The notes beneath the pieces are model-generated. The model was not told the DNA's origin and searched no databases. It saw nothing but the letters and a program-made list of their open reading frames with translations. A program made the position numbers and the translations under genes. This document shows, one piece after another, positions 55,796 through 64,000 of a stretch of DNA of 64,000 bases (position 1 is the first letter of the stretch; each line of letters starts with the position of its first letter). Origin of the DNA: Nilaparvata lugens (taxonomy: Eukaryota > Arthropoda > Insecta > Hemiptera > Delphacidae); NCBI RefSeq assembly GCF_014356525.2, contig NC_052510.1, positions 12,492,660-12,556,659 of the forward strand, in the 5' to 3' direction.

Positions 55796-56235
55796 ACTAC
55801 AAAAGTAAGTGTATTTTCACTTCAAAAGTGTTTTTTAAAATTCAAGTTTAATTTTAACAGTGAAAAAGTATGGATATACAACAGACTTCTCTTTTGTAAA
55901 GTATATGAAAACTGAAAGACTTTTGCTTTAGTAATAAGGGTTTCAGAGTTTGCAGAAAACTTGACAATGGGAATTAATTATTTTTGGAAATATTACTTTT
56001 CGCTACTGTGCTGATTTAACTTTAATGAACTCTCCTCTCAGAATGGATTCATATTCAATAAGTAGTAGTAATTATTAGTTCTCGGTAGTAGGTTGAATTA
56101 ATTTTCTGTTATCTGAGGAAGCACTTGCAAAATTAATTTTATTCGAGAATTAATTGAATTAGAACCCCACCTGCATGAAAGAATTTTTTTACTTCTAGGT
56201 CTTGCATGCAAGAAGGATTCTCAGATGTCTCAGTG

Positions 56236-56560
56236 TCCTACCCCATTCAAATTCAAATTTATTTCCACACAGTAGGTACAAACATGTAATTATAACACAC
56301 AAATGCAATTCACCACAATCAATTCAAATAAAAACATTCCTTACTAGAAAATGATAATTAAACCATAATAGCATTAATACTTCTATCCCTAACTAGTAAG
56401 AGCTATAATAATACACAATCAAACTGAATGGATTGAGGATTATCATTCAACACTTCAAATAGCATAAGCTTGGTGGAAATCTACTGGCATAAGTGAGAAC
56501 TTGTCCGCCAGTAGGAGTAGCGCCCCAATTCTAAGAGAGGAATTCATGCAAGTAGTATTC
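56236..56560 (-). mobile_element. LINE-type 3' end fragment (minus orientation)
   Basis: 'cattcaaattcaaatttatt' followed by 'ccacacagtaggtacaaac' and a longer AT-rich part to ~56,560 ('gtccgccagtaggagtagcg'). On the minus strand this reads as a 3' UTR with an AAATTTGAATTTG tail. Confidence 0.4.
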
Positions 56561-56990
56561 AACATTAAAATCCACTTGGAACTGAAGAGTTGATTGACCA
56601 ATCACAACCCCGAGATCATGATTCTGAGAGAAGGGCGCTACTTTATTACCTGTTCCTGAATTCTAAACAAGTCAATCTGTAGGTACACGATGGCAGGGGG
56701 CAACGAAAGTTTGTATCAGAGAGTGTAAGCGTCCGGAATGAATTAATGCGTTCGGATTCATTATCGGGACATTACTAATCCTCTTTGAAAACCGCAAGCT
56801 TGGCTCGGCTCGGCTATAAGGCTATAATACACTGGCTTGCTCGCAACCTGTTGGCTGGCTCTGCTCTGGCCGGTGCACACCAATGTCACGGCTCAACAAT
56901 TTATTATGGCTTTCAACGAGTGTTGGGACTCTGTTCAGCGGCTGGGGAGGAAGCTATACATTGTGAATGACGGTAACTGAGATAATACAC
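56561..56990. other. Non-coding, moderately GC-rich
   Basis: 'cttggctcggctcggctata' is a short local repeat at 56,800. A 61 aa frame here has no recognisable feature. Confidence 0.4.
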
Positions 56991-56994
56991 TTTG

Positions 56995-59700
56995 AGGAGA
57001 AGGAAGAGATGGTGAGGAGGATGTTGTAAGGATGAGGAGGTGAGGAGAGAGGAGTGGAGGAGTGGAGGTGGTTGTTTGGTAAAAGAAAGAGAAGAGAAGC
57101 AGGTTGGTAGGAAGAGGTGGGGGAGAAAGAGAGATGAAAGGATGTAGAAAGAGAAGAGGAGAAGTTGGAAGTATGAATTGAGGAGAGAGAAGTGGAGGAG
57201 GTTGTTGGGAGAAAGGAGGAGAAGAGGAACAGAATGAAAGGATGTGGAAAGAGATGAAAGGAAAGGAGATGAAAGGATGTAGAAAGAAAAGAGAAGTTGG
57301 AAGGAAGAGAAGAGGAGTAGAGAGAAGTGGAGGAAGCTGTTGGGAGAAAGGTGGAGAAGAGGAGGAGGAAGAAGTTAGTGAGGGAGGAGTAGAGGATTTG
57401 TTAAGAGGAAGAGAGAAGAGAGGATGAAGAAAGAAATAGAGGATGAGAAGAAATGGAAAAGTTGGGAGAATGAGAAAGGGAGGAGGTCTTAGGTAGGAAG
57501 AAATAGGGGGAGGCAGTTGGAAGGATGAAAAGGAGAGGAAGAAGAAGATGTTTAATGGGAGGAAGAAGTGAAGTGGAAGAGGAGGAGTAGGATAAGATGA
57601 GGAAGATAATGTTGGAGGATTGATAAAGGAGAGGAAGAAGTGAAGGTTGTAGTGAGAAAGAGAAGAGGAGAAGAAGAAGGTTGGGAGGAGGGATAAGTAG
57701 AAGTTGGAAGATGGAAGAATTAAAAGCGGAGGAGGGAGAAGTGGAGAAGGTGGTTAGGAGAAGAAAGAGGAAAGGCGGAGAATGTTGGAAAGATAGAGAA
57801 CGAGAGGATGTAATGATGATGAAGAAAATAGTGAAGATAATTATGGTGGGTGGGAAGAGAAGAGGAGGAGAAGAAGATTGAGAGGGAGAAATGAAGAGGA
57901 GAAGGGTGTGAAGGAGGAGAAGAGCAGGTAGGAATTGGGCGGAAAAAATGAGAAAGAGGAATTTGGATGGAAGAAGAAAGAGGGGAAGGAGTAAAAGGAG
58001 TTGCTGGTGGAAGAGAAAGGTGGTGAAACCTTAGGAGAGGGAAATTATTAGTAGGTTGATGAGAGGAAGAGAGAGAATAAGTGGAGAAGAAGGTGGGGAG
58101 AAAGAAATAAAGAGAACATATCAGTGAGGAGGAAAGAAGGAAGAGGTGGATGAGGAGGTGAAGGGTACACAACGGGCGAACAAGGGTGAATAGCAATGGG
58201 GAAAAAGGGGAAGTGCCGACTACTTAGTGGAATGGTATAGTGAGTGGTGGAGAAGATTACAATTGAGTTAGTCTGGTGGCGAAGGTGTAAAATCTGGAGC
58301 TCACCATGTCAGAGGAAGTGAGGTAGAAGAAAGAGAAGGAGGAGGAGTATAAAGAGAGGAGTTGTATAGAGAGATAAATATTATAGAGAGAGAGGTTGTA
58401 GAGGAGAAGGAAAAGGGAGGTGGAAAACATAAAGAGATGGTAGAAAATGGGAAGAGGATGAGGTAGATCGAGGGAAAGAAGAAGAGTTAAATATTATAGA
58501 GAGATGAGTTCAAAGAGGAGAAGGAAAAGTAAGGTAGAGAACATGAAGAAATGATAGAAAATGGGTAGAGGATGAGGTGGATCGAGGAAAAGAAGACGGG
58601 ATAAATATTATAGAGAGATGAGTTTGAAGAGAAGAAAAAGGAAGGTAGAAAACATAAAGAGATTGATGGGAATCGATTAAGGAGGAAATGGATCAAAAGA
58701 AGGAGAAAACAGTTGATAACCTGTATGAGATGAACTTGCAAAAAAAGAAGGAATTAATGAAACATAGATGGTGATAAAAACAGAGATGATGGAACGATAG
58801 AATTGGAAAAGGAGGAAATGAATGATAAAAAGGAGAATTAAACAGTTGATAACTAGGATAATGTAAACTTGGTGGGGGAAAAATAAGGGAATGTTTTTTT
58901 AAATTCATTTCAATTCAAATGTAGAAAGTAATAAGGTTAGTGGAAATTAATAAAATTAGTAGAATTAAATTTTAAATTTGAGTAGTAGAAAATAAGATAT
59001 GGGAAGTAGTACAAGATATGGAAAGATGAAGTGGGTATCTAAAACGAATAAATGGTGAGAAAAACGTGGTGGTCAGTTAGAGAAAAAAATAAAAATTGAG
59101 AAGAAGAGGAAGTAACAAGAAAATCAGGGAAAATGAGATGCGAGGATTTTACTAAATGAAGGAGAGGAGAAAAATACAGAGAGGAAACCTAAGAAGATAG
59201 AGAATGAAGAATGAGGGAAGGAGAAGGTGTGAAGCATGAAGCTGTGATATTGAATGTTATGAAAAAGGACTAGAAGAAGGAAAGAATCAATCGGAAGGAG
59301 AAGAAAGATAACTAGAGGAAGATGATCACAAAAGGATAACACGGTTTGGTAACAGGACAGAACTGAAAAGGAACAGAGTAGTATGTAACAAAAATGAGTA
59401 ACAAAATGTTACACAATGAGTAACAGAAAATAATGAAGGAGAGGAAGAAGAGAGATGATGATGAGTGGGGATGAATGAGAACGACGAAGAAGAGAAAAGT
59501 AGAGAAAGAGGATACAACAAATTTTGATACGTTAGTAAGGGACCAACCACACTGAAGGATATTATAAGCACAGAAAAAAGTAACAATAATGAAACGTTCA
59601 TTACTCCGTTATATGAGGAAGGAAGAGAATTTGGTGATGATAGGTGAGGTGGAGAATAAAGACAAAGAATAGAAACGTAGAGAAAGAAGATGTATCACAT
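56995..59700. repeat. 2.7 kb purine-rich block
   Basis: The plus strand is overwhelmingly A and G (gga, aga, gaag words) for ~2.7 kb, grading from G-rich at the left to A-rich at the right. Frames on both strands (up to 158 aa) are low-complexity shadows. Confidence 0.85.
58374..58700. repeat. ~113 bp tandem repeat, ~2.8 units
   Basis: Units start 'ataaatattatagagagag', 'ttaaatattatagagagatg' and 'ataaatattatagagagatg' at 58,374, 58,487 and 58,601. Each contains 'gaaaatggg.agaggatgag' and '.gatcgagg.aaagaag'. Confidence 0.88.
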
Positions 59701-60260
59701 TTTGATATCTCAGTAAGGGACTAACCTCACTTCACCTTACTACCTCTCACACCTCACGAGCTCCGCCCCATCCCCCTGGAAAGTGAGGGGGTGGGCAGTC
59801 ACTTAACACAACTAACTCGAAATCCATTTAGCATCTAGCCGGAGATAGCTGAGCTAAGCCGGCCCGTAATAAGTTTGTCCGCAGTTGCTAATTTCGGCTT
59901 GACACAACATATATCTGCTGACTGCTGACTCTCCATAAATGATAAGCGGTCAAAGTTCACCACTAAATTAAACCTAATAGCTCCAGTGGTGTCAAGTGGA
60001 GATAGAATGTTCTATTGTTGTTTATAGTGGGATAATTGGATTGAGTGATCTAACCTAGCATTTTGAACTAATGTATTATTTGTTGATTAGATTATTAGAA
60101 CATTGTATAGACAGAGGTAGATTAACATACATTGGATGTCTAGAGTTGGACTATTGGGCTAGTTCACACACATCAATTTTAGACACACGATACGAATTAT
60201 TTTTCTTCTTTCCAGTATTAGTACTCACCTGTTCCAGTTTTAAAGGATATTTTTTTACTT
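59701..60260. other. Non-coding, nothing recognised
   Basis: Slightly GC-richer at 59,750-59,900 with C/G runs ('ccatccccctgg', 'gtgagggggtggg'). No gene supported. Confidence 0.4.
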
Positions 60261-60264
60261 GAAA

Positions 60265-60404
60265 TCTTTAAAGTGTAATATTTATTTTGTCTAAGTTTAT
60301 TTATCTTTTGTAACTCATTATTTTTTTCCTGTAACTGGGCACCCGCCGAAAAACCTTTGGGTTTGGCAGGACCCTCAACTGTTTGTATTGTGAATAAAAA
60401 AATT

Positions 60405-60436
<32 letters not shown>
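60265..60436 (+). mobile_element. LINE or SINE 3' end with (GATT)n tail
   Basis: 'gggcacccgccgaaaaacc', 'tttgggtttggcaggaccct' and then 'gtattgtgaataaaaaaatt' lead into (TTGA)n at 60,400-60,436. This is the form of a non-LTR 3' UTR with a tetranucleotide tail in plus orientation. Confidence 0.6.
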
Positions 60437-60437
<1 letters not shown>

Positions 60438-61060
60438 ATGACTAGTTATCTTACCATCTTTCTAGAGGTCTACCAATATCCCTTCAAATAGGTCTATATT
60501 TCATTGGCTTTTGGAATTCTGGTATCTTGCATTCGTTCAACATGGTTATTCCAGTTCAATCTGATTATATACCAAGTTGAGTTGGTGATATTCTCAACTC
60601 ATATCATCATCAGCTGGACAACTTGAAATAAACAGATTGAACTATTTAACAAATCTTAGGTCCAAATTGCAATGGTAGCGCGAATAAATAAATGTCTCCT
60701 TACAAAGTCTCTATAGAGTTCTTTGTATATTGAGATGGATTAGATCGATTCCCATAGAATAGATATGATATTCGGATAGGGATATTGATGTAATGATAAA
60801 AATGTGCAGATAAGATATCTAGATTGGAAGATTAATGAAAATATTATGTTTATTGCTAGATCTAGGGTTGAATATATTCGAAAACATTTATAGAACAGAT
60901 GAGTTTTTGTAAATTTCTATTTAAGGATTCATTTGAGCTTTAAATGGTAGAATCCAGTTATTTTAACTACGAGAAATAATATACAGTACAGAAATGAGAC
61001 AATTGTGAAACTTAGCATAAAAATTAAAAGAACGGGCTCCTGAGGATATTAATAAGCTGT
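60437..61060. other. AT-rich non-coding, nothing recognised
   Basis: No supported gene or repeat. Confidence 0.4.
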
Positions 61061-61224
61061 GTACAGACTTTTGCGCCACGAACCACGCATTTCACTCGTC
61101 ATCAGCTAATTATATCTGTATTTGTACTGAAACAGTAAGGTACAGATATAATAGACGCTATAATTTCTTTTCCATCAGCTGATGGAAAGTGAAATGCGCG
61201 TGTTCGTGGTGCTCAAGTCTGTAC
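61061..61224. mobile_element. MITE family with 'gtacagacttttgcgccacg' ends, copy 2
   Basis: The left arm is 'gtacagacttttgcgccacg' and the right arm 'cgtggtgctcaagtctgtac'. Same family as 23,931-24,090, including 'atttcact', 'tcatcagctaat' and 'cagtaaggtacagatataat'. Confidence 0.9.
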
Positions 61225-61689
61225 GCAGTTTGAGGTGATCATTGCACCTAATAATGAAACGTTTGATTACGTTCACTGTTGCTCAATCTATAATATAGTT
61301 TCCCTGTATTAAACTGATAGTTTTGCACCTGTATATGGTTTTACATGAGTTTACACTCTCCTAACTCAAGGATTTTAACCGACCTTCAACTTTACGAATC
61401 GGCGAACTATTGTTCTCAGTTGTGAACACAATTAGCTAACCCATTCGACAAAGAACTTCCATTAACGTTCGTTGTTCATCTTAAAAACTCCAATCAAAAG
61501 ATTAGCTGGTAACTTGGTCATTACACGGGTGCCCTACTGTTTTTCTTCATCATAGTCACTGACTTGAATAATTCAAGTCCTTGAAGATCCAATCCTTCCA
61601 ATGCAGTTTGTATTCTAACTTATGATAACGTTGATGTCATCATGAAATTTGTATTATTTGTCTTCTCGTTGGTTTTGACCATGATTACA
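61225..61689. other. Non-coding, nothing recognised
   Basis: No supported gene or repeat. Confidence 0.4.
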
Positions 61690-61780
61690 TATTTATTTTA
61701 TTTATTAATTTACAATGCAAATGACACTAATGTTATAACATTGGTAGATAAAAATAAGGTAGTCCTTGTGCTATTTTACA
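61690..61780 (-). mobile_element. Non-LTR 3' end with AAAT tail (minus orientation)
   Basis: 'tttattttatttattaattt' then 'acaatgcaaatgacactaat' and 'ataacattggtagataaaaa' up to 'gtccttgtgct'. The inverted relative is at 63,218-63,298. Confidence 0.65.
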
Positions 61781-63217
61781 TGTTTGTCATCTTAATTTTA
61801 TAAAATTCTCAAATGGATATTCATGTCATATTTTCAACTTCAATGAATTAAATATTGCTAAAATTAGAAGATATAATATAATAATTTTATTTTCATCTTA
61901 ATTTTCATTCATTCATAAACAACAAGCATTCTCCCAAAACTGATTTTTGGACTTTTTATATTACTTGATGAATAATCAATAGACGGTCTCTTTTGACGGA
62001 ATTTATGAGTGAGCAAGGGAAGCTGATGCAATTTTCGGTTTTTGATGATATTCAATAAAATGAAAAATAAATTGGTCATAGATATTAACGATACTGACTG
62101 TCACATCTCAAATTTTTCCTGCTATTAGGGGAATATAAAACAGTAGTTAATATTAGAAGTAGACTTCCATAATGTCAGAGTTAATGAAGCATTTTATTCA
62201 TGTTTGATTTCAATTTGAAACTTCCCTCGTCCTCATATTTTTAACTTCGAAAATTATGTCTGAACAAGAGAACTAGTAAATTTTGTTTTTCGAGATCTCA
62301 CAAACGATTGTTGGATGTGATATTATAGCTCTTCAGTGTAATTAACTAGCTACTTAGTTAATGGAATATACTGTAATAAATCTATTTATAAGTTAATCAT
62401 CTTATCCTTGAAATGTTTTACTACAATGCTATCCCCAAGCTTGTAACTCTATGTAGTAAATTCTGCGTTTTGCCAGTGACATAGTAGAAGTCAAACATTG
62501 AAAATGCACCCAAAATCGAGCTATTTAGATGCAAATTTCTGTAAAAGCTCGACTATGAAAAGCACTTAGGCGCATCAATGTGAGCCCCAATCACTAAGCA
62601 TTATAAATGGCTGGCGAAGAATATTCAGCAGTGGAATCCAGCTCATATATCATGGTGGCAGAGTAGAGCTGTCAGTGCATGAGCTAAATCCAATGTATCT
62701 GCTGCACTGCCACTGGGATAGTAAGTCCTTCTGCTTTAAGCCCAAGATCCATAACTCATTTCGGCCGATATTAAGCCCAGCCATGTGAACAGATAAGATT
62801 TACTAGTTTTAGCGATAACCGATCCTTTGCCGCAGCCGCATTTACTGTTGTGAGATTAGTTGGGATTGGGTAGATCTGCTCTAGACACACTTGTTGCCTA
62901 GAGTGACTGAAATAGAGTAAAATGTGTGGTCTAGCGTGATAATTTCGTGTTCTAACATTTTTATTTGTAATTCTTTGAATCTGGGAGTAACATATAATAT
63001 GCCATCGTTCTATTAGCATTCTATTATCATCTACTATTACTATGCCATCGTTTAACTTGCATTTCGTCATGGATAGTAAAATAGATAAGTATCTAATATG
63101 TGTTTGAAAATTTGAATTGGTGACCCAAGTTTATTTTGGACTAGAATTTTGTGAAAATTGTACACGTGAAATTCTAACCTTATCTTGGACTGTGTCACCT
63201 TTAAATTTGGAAGAAAA
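61781..63217. other. AT-rich non-coding, nothing recognised
   Basis: A 99 aa minus-strand frame (62,771-63,070) has no recognised feature. Confidence 0.4.
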
Positions 63218-63298
63218 GTAGCACAAGGACTACCTTATTATTTTATCTACCAATGTTATTACATTAGTCTGATTTGTATTGCAAATAAATAAATAAAT
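63218..63298 (+). mobile_element. Non-LTR 3' end with (AAAT)n tail (plus orientation)
   Basis: 'agcacaaggactaccttatt' through 'accaatgttattacattagt' to 'gtattgcaaataaataaata'. Inverted copy of 61,690-61,780; the tail gives the orientation. Confidence 0.7.
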
Positions 63299-63765
63299 AA
63301 GTTATCAGGTCTCAAATCCAAGATATCAGATCAATAATCCACTCTCACCTGTAAAGTTACTTGAGAATCTTGAAAAATTAGAAACTTGAAAGGTCTTAAT
63401 AACTTTGGAAAAACGTAGAATATCGACTTCAAAGCTATAACTGTTTGATAGATGATAATTCTCTGATAGGAATTCATTTATTGAATGAGGTAAGGTTTCA
63501 AATCTTGAGAATGACCATTCGAAGTTGAGTGAAGTCTTGCTTTAGTTTCTAGTACATGGCATTCATTACCCTGTAGAAAATCATCAGAAACGGGTGTTTC
63601 AAGATAATTAGTTTGTTGTATTAGAAGAAGCGACAGAGACTCTTCGAAAATATCAACTAACGAAAGCTTCTTCACCTGTGCCCTGTCAAAATCTGACTTT
63701 TACCATAGAATAGAGAAGAGATACTGTTAATTGCAGTTGTATTATTAAATAAAGTAAATTCGTAT
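63299..63765. other. Non-coding, nothing recognised
   Basis: A 65 aa minus-strand frame (63,478-63,675) lacks recognisable features. Confidence 0.4.
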
Positions 63766-64000
63766 GGCTTTTGTTGGTGGGGAGTCCCTTGCGGGAAGGT
63801 CCCACCGCCTGAATATATAATTTGATCCGTCAATGTGCCTTACGACTGTCATACTTCAGCCGGGCCGACAGTTTAACGTGCCCATCCGACAACACGGGAG
63901 TGATCTGGTTAAAAAACTTTTGGTTGTGAGAGGGTTCGACCCCGGGATATCTCTATGCTGCTACGCAAGCACTCTATCCACTAGACCACGGATCACTCCG
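63766..64000 (-). mobile_element. tRNA-derived SINE (minus orientation), window-edge copy
   Basis: On the minus strand the head starts at 64,000 with 'cggagtgatccgtggtctag' (A-box-like 'tggtctagtggatagagtg') and 'ggtcgaaccctc' (B box). It then passes through the shared block from 'actcccgtgttgtcggatgg' to 'cggcccggctg' and ends near 63,770 with 'ggactccccaccaacaaaag'. The head differs from the SINE at 12,757 but the central block is the same. It may extend a few bases beyond the window. Confidence 0.85.

Larger units (their letters stand above)
55654..55849. mobile_element. Near-perfect palindromic element with a hammerhead-like core
   Basis: Arms of ~88 bp ('aaacttgaattttaaaaaac' at the left, 'gttttttaaaattcaagttt' at the right) enclose a ~20 bp centre. 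Each arm contains 'gaccaacaacaggtcgaaac' or its complement. Confidence 0.92.

Noticed and set aside
57242..58196. Frames of 61-158 aa in the purine-rich block
   Set aside because: Pu/Py shadows on both strands without unique sequence.
60210..60240. Minus-strand 'aacaggtgagt' as a ratchet site
   Set aside because: The sequence before CAG on that strand is purine-rich, not pyrimidine-rich.
63900..64000. Possible tRNA gene on the minus strand at the right edge
   Set aside because: Head of a second SINE; it runs straight into the shared SINE core block.

Overview
The window looks like AT-rich insect nuclear DNA. Its non-coding sequence is dominated by short palindromic elements, tRNA-derived SINEs, LINE 3' tails, a DD41D mariner-like transposon and a large LTR element. 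The repeat content resembles what I remember of planthoppers (Hemiptera, Nilaparvata-like). That assignment is inference from recalled repeat flavour, not from a search. I found no convincing host protein-coding exon anywhere in the 64 kb. Nearly all long open frames are low-complexity shadows of TTC/TCC or GAA/GGA tracts, or belong to transposable elements.

Layout. 0-8 kb: a GT-bearing dispersed repeat, a foldback element, a 0.6 kb TTC/TCC tract, several purine- or pyrimidine-skewed blocks, a 0.85 kb inverted repeat around a small element, a (GAA)n tract and a CpG-rich island with an E2F-like site. 8-14 kb: a CCAAT-box cluster, small MITEs, and a recent ~1.2 kb tandem duplication whose junction carries a full tRNA-derived SINE. 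14.27-16.48 kb: a rosa-like (DD41D) transposon with a frameshifted transposase and a truncated right end. 16.5-26.3 kb: MITEs and palindromes, a pyrimidine-rich kilobase, a decayed ~45 bp tandem array with ~227 bp higher-order periodicity, and a purine-rich kilobase. 26,289-34,091: a complete, very young gag-only LTR retrotransposon (two ~1.45 kb LTRs, 4 bp target duplication ACCT, no reverse transcriptase or integrase). 34-46 kb: MITEs, tandem repeats with CCAAT boxes, a CRE-like cluster, a LINE reverse-transcriptase C-terminal fragment, and a repeat here called E. 46.25-48.80 kb: a second, inverted copy of E interrupted by a rearranged solo LTR of the same retrotransposon, itself carrying an extra ~540 bp segment. 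48.8-64 kb: further palindromes, LINE tails, a 2.7 kb purine-rich block and a second SINE at the right edge.

The most interesting signals are three. First, two plus-strand sites (34,417/34,418 and 46,103/46,104) have a branch-point-like motif, a polypyrimidine tract and CAG directly abutting a consensus 5' splice site. That is the form of recursive-splicing ratchet points, so the window may lie inside one giant intron of a plus-strand gene. Second, four repeats carry a hammerhead-ribozyme-like core: CUGANRA-like (degenerate in some), a hairpin, GAAA, a short palindrome, then UC or UU. Third, rearrangement footprints are visible at base resolution, including a 68 bp exact templated copy, three-level nesting and an LTR / primer-side / LTR junction.
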